NCBI RefSeq assembly: GCF_001984095.1
Contig: NZ_LYVQ01000018.1
Span: 1 to 46,525 of the forward strand
Direction of reading: 5' to 3'
Source: Pelomonas sp. KK5
GTDB lineage: Bacteria; Pseudomonadota; Gammaproteobacteria; Burkholderiales; Burkholderiaceae_C
Length of the DNA stretch: 46,525 nt
In this document: positions 1-9,200 of the stretch, one piece after another
Numbering within the stretch: position 1 is the stretch's first letter
Layout: the number at the start of each line of letters is the position of its first letter
Program-made: the position numbers and the translations under genes
The notes under the pieces: model-generated
Databases searched by the model: none
What the model was told of the DNA's origin: nothing
Seen by the model: only the letters and a program-made list of their open reading frames with translations

Positions 1-1
1 G

Positions 2-439
2 GAGGAGCGCCGCGCCGCGCGGCTGCGCGCCATCGTCGGCAAGCAGCTCGACGCCGAGGCCGACCGCCGCGCCGCCGGCACCAGCAGCGTGCGCCGGGCC
101 CGCCTGTTCGGCCGCACCGATGCCAATGCCGAGCTGGTGCTGTATGCCGAAGCCTGGGCCCGCCGCATCGAGCTGAACCCGACCTTCGAGATGGTCCGGC
201 AGGCGCTGCAGCAGCCGCACAACGACCCGATCGTGACGGTGGCCGTGCGCAACGACGGGTCCATCGAATCGATCACCTTCGTCCGCTCCAGCGGGGCGCC
301 GGAGCTCGACGAAGCCATCCGCCGCGTCATCCGCAGCCAGGAGCACTATCCTGCGTTCCAGCCGGCGCTGGCCGTCGAATACGACGTGATCGAGATCCGC
401 CGCACCTGGCGCTTCGACATGGCAATCCGCCTCTTCTAG
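2..439 (+). CDS. TonB C-terminal-domain protein, 5'-truncated by the window edge
   Basis: The frame is open from the first bases of the window, so the start lies outside. The visible 145 codons begin with a charged Ala/Arg/Glu-rich segment of the kind that links the membrane anchor to the C-terminal domain in TonB-like proteins. The last ~85 residues look like a TonB C-terminal domain: a VTVAVRNDGSI strand, then SSGAPELDEAIRRVI, and a closing Trp-Arg-Phe strand. Such proteins span the inner membrane and carry energy or contacts to the cell envelope. The stop is 13 bases before the next start, so this gene is probably co-transcribed with the oxidoreductase. I see only the end of the gene, so its anchor and true length are unknown. 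Confidence 0.75.
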   Translation, partial: EERRAARLRAIVGKQLDAEADRRAAGTSSVRRARLFGRTDANAELVLYAEAWARRIELNPTFEMVRQALQQPHNDPIVTVAVRNDGSIESITFVRSSGAPELDEAIRRVIRSQEHYPAFQPALAVEYDVIEIRRTWRFDMAIRLF

Positions 440-452
440 GAGTTCCTCCCTC

Positions 453-1499
453 ATGACCCAACCCCTGCGCTTCGGCATCCTCGGATGCGCCCGCATCGCC
501 CGCCAGTTCGCCCGCGACGTGCGTGAAAGCCCCGCCGTGCAATTGCAGGCCGTGGCCAGCCGCGACGCCACCAAGGCCGCCGAGTTCGCCGCCGAGTTCG
601 GCATCCCGCGCAGCCACGCCAGCTACGAGGCCTTGCTGGCGGACGCCGGTATCGACGCCGTCTACATCCCGCTGCCCAACAGCCTGCATGCCGAGTGGGC
701 GATCAAGGCGGCCGAGGCCGGCAAGCATGTGCTGTGCGAGAAGCCGCTGGCGCTGGGGCTGGACGAGGTGAGGGCGATGTTCGATGCCGCCCGCCGGCAC
801 GGCGTGATGCTGCTGGAGTCCTTCCCGTACTACTTCCAGCCGCAGACGGGCGCCCTGCTGGAGCTGCTGCGCGAAGGCGCGATCGGCTCGGTGCGCAGCA
901 TGCAGTCGAGCTTCGGCTTCGCGCTGTCCAACCCGCAGGGCAACATCCGCTTCGATCCGGCGCTGGGAGGCGGGGCGCTGCTGGATGCCGGCTGCTATGC
1001 GCTGAGCATCATCCGGCTGGTGATGGGCGCGGCGCCGGTGAAGGTGCGTGCCGATGCCGACTGGGATCCCAGCGGCGTGGACATCGCCACTGCGGCCACG
1101 CTGTACTTCGCCGACGGCCGCCGCGCCCAGTTCAGCTGCGCGATGAACACCGCCAACCACCGCCGCGCCGTCATCATCGGCTCCGACGGCACCCTCGAGA
1201 CCGAGTACCTGAACCACACCAGCGATCAGGCCGCTGGCGACGGCTGGGGCTACCTGCCGAGCGAGCTGCGCGTGCGCCGCGGCATCTCCAACGCGATTCC
1301 ATTCGAGGCCGTGGAAAGCGGCGTCGGGAGCGGCTTCCGCTTCGCCGCCGAGGCCTTCGCCGCCGTCATCGCCGCCGGCGACCAGGCTGCAATCGACCGC
1401 GCCGCCCAGGCCAGCCTGGACAACGCGGCGACGCTGGAGGCGATCGCGCGCAGCTCGCGCAGCGGGCTGGCGGAGGACGTGCGCGCGGCCACGACTTGA
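453..1499 (+). CDS. Gfo/Idh/MocA-family NAD(P)-dependent oxidoreductase
   Basis: This 348-residue cytoplasmic protein has the usual length for the family. The N-terminus (residues ~5-25) is a Rossmann fold with the motif GILGCARIA, a variant of GxGxxG. Around residue 95 is the family's EKPLAL motif, whose Lys binds cofactor and substrate. The C-terminal alpha/beta domain has the expected GGGALLDAGCYAL stretch, where the Asp and the nearby Tyr-type residues line the active site. Members oxidise or reduce sugars, inositols or similar polyols; the substrate cannot be told from sequence. The start is supported by an AGGAG sequence 11 bases upstream. It lies in what looks like normal chromosomal DNA. 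Confidence 0.9.
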   Translation: MTQPLRFGILGCARIARQFARDVRESPAVQLQAVASRDATKAAEFAAEFGIPRSHASYEALLADAGIDAVYIPLPNSLHAEWAIKAAEAGKHVLCEKPLALGLDEVRAMFDAARRHGVMLLESFPYYFQPQTGALLELLREGAIGSVRSMQSSFGFALSNPQGNIRFDPALGGGALLDAGCYALSIIRLVMGAAPVKVRADADWDPSGVDIATAATLYFADGRRAQFSCAMNTANHRRAVIIGSDGTLETEYLNHTSDQAAGDGWGYLPSELRVRRGISNAIPFEAVESGVGSGFRFAAEAFAAVIAAGDQAAIDRAAQASLDNAATLEAIARSSRSGLAEDVRAATT

Positions 1500-1554
1500 C
1501 CGGCTGCGACGGTGCGCCGAGGATCGGGCGTCCGTCACTTCAGGAGGCATCCCG

Positions 1555-1989
1555 ATGGCCAAGAGCAGCAGCACCAGCAACAGCACGCCCGCGAATCCCT
1601 TCGGCGACATCGCCAAGATGATGGAGAGCTTCAAGCTCCCGGGCGTCGACATCGACGCCGTCATGGAGGCCCGGCGCAAGGACATGGAAGCGCTGGTCGA
1701 GGCCAACCGGGCCGCCTACGAATCGATGCAGGCCATCGGCGCCAAGCAGGCCGAGATGTTCAAGGCCGCGATGCAGAGCATCCAGGACAGCGGCAAGACC
1801 GCGCTGAGCAGTTCGGACCCGACCAAGCACGCCGAACTCGCCCGCAAGGCCTACGAGAAGGCGCTGCTGGACATGAAGGAACTGGCCGAGCTGGCCCGCA
1901 AGTCGCAGACGGATGCGATGGCGCACATCAGCAGCCGGGCGAATGAGCATGTGGCGGAGATCAGGAAGATGATGACGGCGAAGAAGTGA
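1555..1989 (+). CDS. Phasin (polyhydroxyalkanoate granule-associated protein)
   Basis: The protein has 144 residues, is Ala/Lys/Met-rich and is almost wholly helical. It has the phasin pattern: a short polar N-terminus, an NPFGDIAKMMESFKLPG segment, then a long amphipathic helix with VMEARRKDMEAL and ANRAAYESMQAIGAKQAEM. Phasins coat PHA/PHB granules, control granule number and limit binding of other proteins. This subtype is typical of beta- and alphaproteobacteria and suggests that the host stores PHB. A very good AGGAGG site lies just upstream of the ATG, and a hairpin follows the stop. It is the last gene I would confidently call core chromosome on the left side. Confidence 0.9.
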   Translation: MAKSSSTSNSTPANPFGDIAKMMESFKLPGVDIDAVMEARRKDMEALVEANRAAYESMQAIGAKQAEMFKAAMQSIQDSGKTALSSSDPTKHAELARKAYEKALLDMKELAELARKSQTDAMAHISSRANEHVAEIRKMMTAKK

Positions 1990-1999
1990 GGGGGTGGCG

Positions 2000-2020
2000 G
2001 GCGCTGGGAAGCGCCTGTTT
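2000..2020 (+). terminator. Probable rho-independent terminator after the phasin gene
   Basis: A perfect 6-bp stem, GGCGCT (2000-2005) and AGCGCC (2010-2015), closes a GGGA tetraloop and is followed by TGTTT. It starts 11 bases after the phasin stop. The T-run is short, so termination may be weak. Confidence 0.5.
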
Positions 2021-2351
2021 GGGTTGCTCACGGAGCCGGCCGGAACCAATTGCCCTTGCCCCGCAAGCGCTCGACGATGGCGCTGACTCAGTAAAAGTCC
2101 TCGGTGGTCGGCGCGCCCCGCGTCCATAGAATCCCGCGGCCCACAAAGCGGGCGTTGCATCGCGCGGCGCTCGACCAAAAGACAGGCAACGAGGGAGTTC
2201 TCAGACCAGCTCATGGAGGGAGTGCCATTCGCCTCCCTTCGACGAGGCGTGTCTCGCACATGCACACGGCCGGCTTCAGCGTTGCCTCCATGCCAGGACG
2301 CTGAAGATGCCCCATGCCGAGAATGACCGTTCCTTCTGTCTCGCCGCTCGA
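2021..2351. other. Gene-free stretch between phasin and the SpvB-like gene
   Basis: I found no convincing coding frame, RNA gene or repeat here. It presumably carries the promoter for the SpvB-like gene, but no clear -35/-10 pair stands out. A short open extension upstream of 2352 (from 2307) is possible, but it would bury the signal peptide. Confidence 0.4.
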
Positions 2352-5300
2352 ATGTCGAAATGGCTGAACGAACGCAGGGCGATCGGCCTGTCGGGTGTCC
2401 TGCCGTTGTTCGTCTTGGCGATGAGCGGGGCTGCGCAGGCGCAGTTGCCGGGCGGCCTGCCCGCCTACGCCAAAGCCATCAACATTCCGCCGATCGCCGG
2501 TGCGTCCCCGAAGCTTGCACTCGCCTATACCGCTGGAACGGTCAACGGACCGATCGGATACGGCTGGGGTTTGCGGGGGATTTCCATGATCGTGCGCTGC
2601 CAGGCCAGTCTGGCGACGGACAAGATCGTCACACCGATCACATTCGGGCCTGAAGACAAGCTGTGCCTGGACGAGCAGAGGCTGATTCAGGTCAATCCGA
2701 TGACGGGTGCCGTGATCAACGGGAGTTTTCCCACCGCGGGCTCTGCGACCCCTTTTCAGAAGGGCGACGCGATGGGGCAGGCCGAAGGCCGCTTCATCGA
2801 GTTCCGCACCGAGAGAGACGCGTCAATACGGATCCGTTCCTACGGCTACGCCAACGGCAGCGCCAGCAGCGGCCCGGCGTATTTCCGCGTGTGGACCAAG
2901 TCCGGCAAGATCTATTCGTACGGCGCCGACCCCGATGTCAACAGTGCTTCGAGTGCACTGGTTCTGCAATCGTCGCAAGGCACTGCGGGCGCCCCGGGCA
3001 TGGTCTGGGCGGTGGCTCGCATCCTCGACGTCAAGGGGGACGCCATTGACTACAAGTACCTGCAGTCGGACGTCGCCTGGGGCTCCGGTCCGGGTGCGGG
3101 TGTCTCGACCGTGGGCCATGAGTGGAACGTGGCCGAGGTCGACTACGGGCCGAACAAGGTCGTCTTCAACTATGGGCCTCGCGCCCCCGCGGGGACCACG
3201 CCCTCGGACGGCGTGGAGGCGTACCAACAGGGGTTCAAGAACGTCGGCACGCTGCTCTTGCAGTCCGTCACGAGCTTTGCAGGCGCGACCCCTGTCAGCA
3301 CCTTGAACGTCCGCTACACCGTGGGTCCGGTGTCGGGTCGCAGTCGGGTTTCAAGCCTGCAGGACTGCCCCGGCAACTCCGACGGCAGCAAATGCGTGAC
3401 CGCCGCGACCTTCGCCTACGCAGATGGCGGCAACGACAACTACGCGGCCCACACCGGCTTCGCGGCCAGCGGCCTGGCCACGACGCAGATGACCCGACAG
3501 GGCAGCGGTCGCTACGGCGCACTCATCGGCGACTTCGACGGCGATGGTCGGATGGACATCCTGCGCTGGTCCGACACGCCGGCCGAGAACCAGCTCTGGA
3601 TGAGCCGCAACGAGCACGACGTCGATACGTTTGTCCGGTGGCCTACGGACGACCAGGCCCATGCGTTCAACCTGACCGATGTCAACCTGTCGAAGAGCGA
3701 CGGGTGCTTCGCATCGATGGTTGCGGACTTCAATGGGGATGGTTTCGCAGACATCCTTCGAGTTGCCACTCATTCCGACCGATGCGCGGGCGAAGCGCCG
3801 AACTTGCTCTACCTGAGCAAGGGCGACGGCTCGTTCAAGCGCGTCGTGGTGCCGTCGAACCTACGCCTGCAACAGGTGACGTCCGTTCCGGCGCCTGGCC
3901 AGCCGACCGGGATCCAAGCGAACTTCACCGAAGGCGAGAACTTCTACGCCATCGACATCAATGGCGACGGCATTCTCGACCTCGTCACGACCATCCTGCC
4001 GGCGACCGTCAACGATACTTCCTCGACACCGCAGCAGGATCCCTGCAGCGCCAGGATCTGCACCCATGTCTACATGGGACAGAGTGATGGCAGCGGCACC
4101 TTTCGGGAAGCCACCGGCACAAACCTGGCCCATCGTTCCGTCTATGCACCACCCATCGGCGGTCTGTCCTATCTACCGCCGAACGCCAATACCGGCGACT
4201 GGAACGGCGACGGGCTGGCCGACATCTATTCCAGTGCGGGGCTGTGGATTTCCAGCGGCGACGGGAACTTCACGCTCGTTCCCGGCGGCCCGGCAGGCGG
4301 CTGCATAAACCCGATTGAATTCAACGGTGACGGCCGCACTGACTGCCTTTCTGCGAGAGCGAGCTCGTCGTCATTGAGCATCGGAGGCAGCACGGCCTTC
4401 GCGGGCAACTTCAATCTCTCCGGCGTGGGCCTCGTGGGCGTCGATGGACTGGGCAAGCCCAATCTCGCCATCAGCACCTTCGACGCGAACGGTGACAACC
4501 GGGACGACATCCTGGTTCGATCGACCATGCCGGCCAACAATGCGCTGTGGCTCGGCAATGGAGACGGCACCTTCACGAAGTCCACGTCTTTCAATCTGAA
4601 CAGCATCTCCTTGCAAAGCACGGACGATTCGATCGTGGTTCTCACTGGCGACTTCACCGGTCGTGGCAGCGTCGAGCTGCTGCGGATGGAGACGAAGGCC
4701 GATGGCGCGGTCAACAACCAGCTGTACACGCGGGTTGACGAAGCCACTCCCGACCAGTTGATGTCGATCAACTACGGAAGCGAGGCGAAACCAGGGCTGC
4801 ACATCGTCTCCCCATCGAGCAGCACGTCGCATACCCAGCCCGCGCAGCCAGCGAGCGCACGCCCGGCGGAAGTCAAGTCGGGCTGGATCAAGGACCAGAG
4901 CGGATGCGATCACTTCAACGCGAGCCCGTTGCCTGGAGAGACCGTTCAATGGACCGGCGGCTGCAAGGACAGCCTCGCCGACGGCGACGGCATCGCTGAG
5001 TGGTTCCTGGATGGCAAGCTCAACACACACTACGAAGGCGCTATGGCGAAGGGGCTCAGACAGGGCCGCGCCATCTTGAGGTCGAGCCGTGGGGCTGTCT
5101 ACGAAGGGGATTACCGGAATGGACAACGCGAAGGTGAAGGTGTTCTCACTCAGCCAGACGGGGGACGCTACGAAGGGCACTTTTCAGGCGGTGTCGCTTC
5201 CGGCCATGGCAAGTTCACGTCCGCTGACGGCAGCGGCTATGAGGGCGACTTCCGAGGCGGTCATGCCGAAGGCACCGGCAAACGTTGGGGCAAGGGCGGA

Positions 5301-5648
5301 GACCACTCGACCGATGTCCAGGCGATGTGGAATGAAGAGACCCAGGAGGTCTCCTACGCCGAGTTCGTCGTGATGCTTGGGCCGGAAAACTGCACGAGCA
5401 TGCCGGAACCTGTTCGCCCCGACTTGGGCTCCTGGACAGGTACCGCTCGCCTCGTGGCTGTCGCCAGGATGGCCGATGGGCGCGTGGCCCAATCGGAGGT
5501 CCTTGTGCTTCAAAGTACCGGTCAGTCCGCGCTCGATGCGGCGCTCCGCAAGTCGATCACACAAGCGCTGTCCGCCTACAAGTGCCAGGGAAATGAGAGC
5601 TTCATCAAGATGTTCGACTTCGAAGGCAGTCCCCAGGCGAAGCAATGA
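2352..5648 (+). CDS. Secreted SpvB-like / FG-GAP repeat / MORN repeat protein with TonB-C-like tail
   Basis: The protein has 1098 residues from the chosen start. That start gives a classic signal peptide (basic MSKWLNERR, a hydrophobic core, then SGAAQA before QLPGG), while an in-frame ATG at 2307 would add 15 polar residues in front. Residues ~31-330 resemble the N-terminal domain of SpvB/TcaC-type toxins (PAYAKAINIPPIAG, GPIGYGWGL). About seven FG-GAP/VCBS calcium-binding repeats follow, with cores such as DFDGDGRMDI, DFNGDGFADI and DINGDGILDL, at roughly residues 390, 456, 532, 615, 655, 709 and 763. Residues ~890-980 hold four MORN repeats (YEGDYRNGQREGEG). The last ~70 residues look like a TonB C-terminal fold. 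No toxin catalytic domain is visible. It is probably cell-surface or periplasmic; its function is unknown. Confidence 0.75.
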   Translation: MSKWLNERRAIGLSGVLPLFVLAMSGAAQAQLPGGLPAYAKAINIPPIAGASPKLALAYTAGTVNGPIGYGWGLRGISMIVRCQASLATDKIVTPITFGPEDKLCLDEQRLIQVNPMTGAVINGSFPTAGSATPFQKGDAMGQAEGRFIEFRTERDASIRIRSYGYANGSASSGPAYFRVWTKSGKIYSYGADPDVNSASSALVLQSSQGTAGAPGMVWAVARILDVKGDAIDYKYLQSDVAWGSGPGAGVSTVGHEWNVAEVDYGPNKVVFNYGPRAPAGTTPSDGVEAYQQGFKNVGTLLLQSVTSFAGATPVSTLNVRYTVGPVSGRSRVSSLQDCPGNSDGSKCVTAATFAYADGGNDNYAAHTGFAASGLATTQMTRQGSGRYGALIGDFDGDGRMDILRWSDTPAENQLWMSRNEHDVDTFVRWPTDDQAHAFNLTDVNLSKSDGCFASMVADFNGDGFADILRVATHSDRCAGEAPNLLYLSKGDGSFKRVVVPSNLRLQQVTSVPAPGQPTGIQANFTEGENFYAIDINGDGILDLVTTILPATVNDTSSTPQQDPCSARICTHVYMGQSDGSGTFREATGTNLAHRSVYAPPIGGLSYLPPNANTGDWNGDGLADIYSSAGLWISSGDGNFTLVPGGPAGGCINPIEFNGDGRTDCLSARASSSSLSIGGSTAFAGNFNLSGVGLVGVDGLGKPNLAISTFDANGDNRDDILVRSTMPANNALWLGNGDGTFTKSTSFNLNSISLQSTDDSIVVLTGDFTGRGSVELLRMETKADGAVNNQLYTRVDEATPDQLMSINYGSEAKPGLHIVSPSSSTSHTQPAQPASARPAEVKSGWIKDQSGCDHFNASPLPGETVQWTGGCKDSLADGDGIAEWFLDGKLNTHYEGAMAKGLRQGRAILRSSRGAVYEGDYRNGQREGEGVLTQPDGGRYEGHFSGGVASGHGKFTSADGSGYEGDFRGGHAEGTGKRWGKGGDHSTDVQAMWNEETQEVSYAEFVVMLGPENCTSMPEPVRPDLGSWTGTARLVAVARMADGRVAQSEVLVLQSTGQSALDAALRKSITQALSAYKCQGNESFIKMFDFEGSPQAKQ

Positions 5649-6183
5649 CCGAGTGAGGAACCCCCGTCGTATGCGGGTGCCTTCGTGGCGTTCATGAATG
5701 AAGCAATGAGTGAAGTGCCTGAAGTCCATGGTTGACCTCCACGGGCTTTCATAGCGCAACGTCTCCCAAACCATCGAGCCAATCGACAATGTGTATTATG
5801 TAAAATCACATCCACGGAGCCGCCATGCAAGCTGGTCAGCGCGGTGTTTGGTGATCTAACGCACCTGAAATCTGGCCCTGACCACTCAAAAGGCAGCCCA
5901 CGCCTCGGTTCCGCACGCCTTAGATCTTGGTCACCTGCAGCAGCACACCCTAAATCATCGGCACCTGAATCGCGACTCTGGGGAAAAAGCCTGCCGGCTT
6001 TCCAATTGCCGCTCGCCAGCACATTCAAGCGCGCGGCACGCCTTCTGGCATCACCGCGGCGGCCGGAGGTCCTGCCCCCTTGGCGTACGCCGCGCGCCCG
6101 CCCTCGGCGCTTGCAACTTGGTCACCCCCCGGGCTTGGCCCCAGAATCTGCCGACTTCTCTTCACCATCCGCGGCAAGCGCAC
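5649..6183. other. Gene-free stretch with short direct repeats; candidate left-edge region of the island
   Basis: No credible gene is present. The stretch holds three copies of the motif ATC-N5-CACCTG (5854-5867, 5924-5937, 5954-5967). A TGT trinucleotide (5845-5847) precedes the first copy. It separates the SpvB-like gene from the first defence-type gene, so it could be near an insertion boundary or the relic of an insertion sequence. I cannot place an exact end. Confidence 0.35.
5854..5967 (+). repeat. Three direct copies of ATC-N5-CACCTG
   Basis: The copies are ATC-TAACG-CACCTG (5854-5867), ATC-TTGGT-CACCTG (5924-5937) and ATC-ATCGG-CACCTG (5954-5967), all in the same orientation and spaced 70 and 30 bases apart. 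A looser relative, TTAGATC-N6-CACCTGC, lies at 44720-44739 near the other side of the island. Arrays like this at transposon ends are often transposase (TnsB-type) binding sites, but that role is only inferred here. Confidence 0.4.
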
Positions 6184-7035
6184 ATGGCCGACATTAGGAA
6201 GAACCTCATCGACAGCTGGCGACGCCATTTCGTCACCCTCTCCTGTATGCAGCAGCCGTCGGGCGCCCCGGAGACCACGGCGCTCGTGTTTTCTGGCTTC
6301 GTGGTCGAGATCGAGGGGGAATGGTTCTACGTCACCGCGGGCCACATCCTGGACGCTGTCGAACAGGCCCTGGCCAAAGGAAATTCCCTTAGCCATTGGC
6401 GTTTGACGGAGCATCTGCTGCAACCGAAGTTCGGGAACAAGGGCGTCCCGTACGACCTCGACATCCGGCAGTGGTACTGGATCCACGACGAGGCCCGTGG
6501 CCTGGACTACGCGATCACGCACCTGCGGCAGTTCTATCGCGATCAGTTGGAGGCCGGTGGCGTGCTGTCGCTCGCGCGCAAGGGCTGGAACGTGCCGCAC
6601 CCGGATCAGCAGTGGGGGCTTATGGGCGTGCCGAGCGAGTCCGTCGACTATGACGGGGAGACGCTGATCGGCGCACGCCTGGTGATGGTCGCACTCGAAC
6701 CCGCAGAGGCTCCGGAGGGGGCCGGCGCCAAGGCAGAGAACGTCCACTACGCCCGACTGGCCGACGGCTCCGAGCAGGTGGTGCGCGACGTCGACGGCAT
6801 GAGCGGTGGCCCCGTGTTCGCCGTCGGAGAGGTCGATGGTCAGACCCGCTACGGGATCATCGGCGTGCAAAGCGCCTGGTACGCATCAACCCGGACCATC
6901 GCCTTCTGCCCCTTCATGAGCTTCGTCATCGAACTCATCCCCCACGTGCGAGAAGCACTCGAAGAGGCCGCGCGGCTCGAACGCACGCAAAGCGCCCAGA
7001 GCGGCCAGAGCGCTCAGCTCGCACCGGACTCCTGA
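6184..7035 (+). CDS. Trypsin-fold serine protease-like protein
   Basis: The protein has 283 residues and no signal peptide, so it is probably cytoplasmic. A trypsin-like core is visible: FVVEIEGEWFYVTAGHIL carries the likely catalytic His (~residue 53), LDYAITHL the Asp (~residue 115), and DVDGMSGGPVF the Ser in GMSGG (~residue 205). The spacing fits a compact chymotrypsin/HtrA-type fold without a PDZ domain. Trypsin folds of this kind occur in bacterial conflict loci with NTPases. The gene is followed 8 bases later by a hypothetical gene, so the two form a pair. The chosen ATG is the first that gives a sensible N-terminus; the frame is open further upstream but that part is low-complexity and non-protein-like. 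Cleavage activity is inferred from the triad only. Confidence 0.7.
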   Translation: MADIRKNLIDSWRRHFVTLSCMQQPSGAPETTALVFSGFVVEIEGEWFYVTAGHILDAVEQALAKGNSLSHWRLTEHLLQPKFGNKGVPYDLDIRQWYWIHDEARGLDYAITHLRQFYRDQLEAGGVLSLARKGWNVPHPDQQWGLMGVPSESVDYDGETLIGARLVMVALEPAEAPEGAGAKAENVHYARLADGSEQVVRDVDGMSGGPVFAVGEVDGQTRYGIIGVQSAWYASTRTIAFCPFMSFVIELIPHVREALEEAARLERTQSAQSGQSAQLAPDS

Positions 7036-7043
7036 GCCCCTAC

Positions 7044-7769
7044 ATGGCTAGTATGCGCGCCGCGGTACCCTCGCCGCTCACCGAATTCGACGGCCAGCCC
7101 TTCGACGGACTGGTGTTCTGCGCACGCGTGTATGCGCTCTTCGAATCCATCCGCGGTCGCGTGGACGGCCCCTCGCGCATGCGCCGGCGACCGAGCAAGG
7201 TGGAGAAGCGCCTGCTCGAAGAGCTCCTCCCGATCGCCAAGTATGTCCAGGCAAGCTATCGGCCGGGCCGCTACATCACAGTGCGGTGGGTTGACGGCAG
7301 CCAGTCGTTCGACGCTCAGATCGAGCAGCGTGGGGCCTACGTTGATCACGGCTTCTACCCGGCGCTGGCCCATCTCGAGGCGACCTGCGCGATGCACCCG
7401 AACGAATACCTGAGCCGCGAGCTGCTCGATACCGAGGGCAGCACCTTCGGCCTCGAAGGGATCCGGCGCCTTCAGGACGGCACGATCGAATCAGTACCGG
7501 TTTCGTACATGAACCGCGAGTTCGTCGACAAGTTCACCGAGATCCTGCGAAAGCGCATCGAGGCCAAGGCAGCCATCGTCTACCCAGAGGACACCATTCT
7601 CATCGTGCAGTGCACGCTCAACATGCCCTATCTCCCCGACGAATGGGGCGATTTGATGAGCCGCATCAGCATCGCGGTTCCGCCGTCCAGCTTCCGCGAG
7701 ATCTACTTCTACGATCCAGTGGGGCAGTACAGCCAGTCTCTCTTCCCGCGCAAGCGAGAGTCCGGCTGA
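7044..7769 (+). CDS. Hypothetical protein paired with the trypsin-like gene
   Basis: I do not recognise this 241-residue protein. It has no signal peptide or membrane segment. Mixed alpha/beta sequence runs throughout: a basic patch RMRRRPSKVEKR near residue 47, a beta-rich YRPGRYITVRWVDG segment, and a strand TILIVQCTLNMPYLPDEWGDLM near residue 200. It starts 8 bases after the trypsin-like gene, so the two are almost certainly one operon, and it could be the protease's regulator or substrate. An in-frame ATG three codons downstream is an alternative start. It converges on the broken KAP gene, whose stop is only 6 bases away. Confidence 0.75.
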   Translation: MASMRAAVPSPLTEFDGQPFDGLVFCARVYALFESIRGRVDGPSRMRRRPSKVEKRLLEELLPIAKYVQASYRPGRYITVRWVDGSQSFDAQIEQRGAYVDHGFYPALAHLEATCAMHPNEYLSRELLDTEGSTFGLEGIRRLQDGTIESVPVSYMNREFVDKFTEILRKRIEAKAAIVYPEDTILIVQCTLNMPYLPDEWGDLMSRISIAVPPSSFREIYFYDPVGQYSQSLFPRKRESG

Positions 7770-7775
7770 TCGGCG

Positions 7776-9141
7776 TCACTCGGCCGTGGCGGGGGCGTCT
7801 GGATCGGTGGTCGCAGCGGGTCCCTCGGCGGTGGCCTGCTTCTTCACGTGGTCGTGAATTCGCGCGAACTGATGGGCAAACCGGCGAGGCGGTGCCCAGT
7901 CGCCAGGCGGGTATTCCAGCGGGTCTCCTAGCTCGTCCCCATACCGCAGGAGCAACTTCCCGAGCAGGTAGTCGCCGTCAACCAAGCGCGTCACGGCATC
8001 GTAGTTCTCACGCATCAAGGTGCCGGGCACGGGTAGGCCGCTCTCCACTCCCCAGCTCTCCGGCACGTAGCTGGCGATGAAGATTTCTACTTCTTCGGGG
8101 CGTGTTTCAAAGATGTCGCGCAGTGCCCGCCCCGGCGCGCCCGGATCGACATGTTCCCACAACGAAATGCCGCGAGAAGGCATCGACATCGGCCTGACTG
8201 AGCTCGATGTCGGCAATGTTCAGGGCCGCCTGCACACCCTCGAAAGCCAGCATGCGCAGGCTGACCTCGTCGATCGGCGGCAGGTGCAGCGGAACCTGGA
8301 TGATTTTCTCGAGGAAAGCCCGGCCGGCCTGGTGTCCCCCGGCACCGTAGCGCTCGCCTAGCGCCGCCGATACGACCTCGTCGTCGAAGGCCAGCACGTA
8401 GGAGGTGTGCTTGAAACTGGCAGAGAGCTTCACCAGCTTGAACATTGAGTGGGTCTCGGTGCGATCCAGGCGGTCGATGTCGTCTACCAACACGACCACA
8501 CGTTTCCCACTCTCCTCTAGAAAGCTTTCAATGCGCGAGCGCAGCTCGTTCAGCGAGACGTTGGACATGGCCTCGCCCAGTCCCTTGGCGGCGTCGCCCG
8601 GCCGCAACTGCACGATGCCGCCCACGGTCAACGAGCCGAGCGACAGCAGCGATCCGTACTCCTTCAGCACCCCGCCGAGTCGCTCCTTGGCATTGTTGAG
8701 CTTACGCTCCAGCGCGTCTGAGAGCGTGGCGAAGAAGCCCCGGATCAACTGCTCTTCGCTTTGGAAATGCCAGGGGTTGAAGTGCACGACGACGACGTTC
8801 TGGTGGAGGCCCAGCTCCTCCTCCATCATCTTGAGCACCGATGTCTTGCCATCGCCCCAGGGGCCGAACAGTCCGACCACCAAGCTGGAACTGTCGGGCC
8901 GCCGGGCGATCGTGTCGGCGATGCGTGCGGCGAACGGCGCTCGGTTGAAACGGTCCTGCGCAACGCCGCCGATGGGCTCGTCCGACACGAACTCCTTGCT
9001 GTCGACCATTGCGGGGCCTGCGGCAGTCGCTGTGGTCGTCTTGTCCGCGCTGCCAGCAGCGACCGTCTTCTGCGCCGGCTCTGCCGCTGCGTCGGGTGTT
9101 TCGGGCTGTACTGCCTCTTTTCGTTTGAACCAACCGAACAT
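7776..9141 (-). pseudogene. KAP-family P-loop NTPase, broken by an internal deletion and frameshift
   Basis: Transcribed leftward from 9141, where AGGAG precedes the ATG. The N-terminal part is a clear KAP NTPase: Walker A GPWGDGKTS at residues ~93-101, the family signature FNPWHF at ~121-126, and Walker B VVVLVDDIDR at ~215-224. After ADVDAFSRHF the frame runs out, while another frame resumes at once with LWEHVDP and continues through IFIASYVPESWGVESG and RFAHQFARIHDHV to a stop at 7776. These later motifs read like a natural KAP C-terminus. The middle helical part is absent, which points to a deletion that also shifted the frame near 8170. KAP proteins are usually 500-700 residues and often act in phage defence. 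Unless the frame is restored, the product ends early. Confidence 0.7.
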
Positions 9142-9200
9142 TGCTCGCTCTCCTGTCTCGTCGGAACCCGCAGCGCAATGAGCCGTGGCACCGCTTCTCA

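Noticed and set aside
327-1706. Long open frame on the minus strand opposite the oxidoreductase
   Set aside because: It is the mirror of a well-supported gene in GC-rich DNA, has low-complexity Ala/Gly/Arg sequence and no motif.
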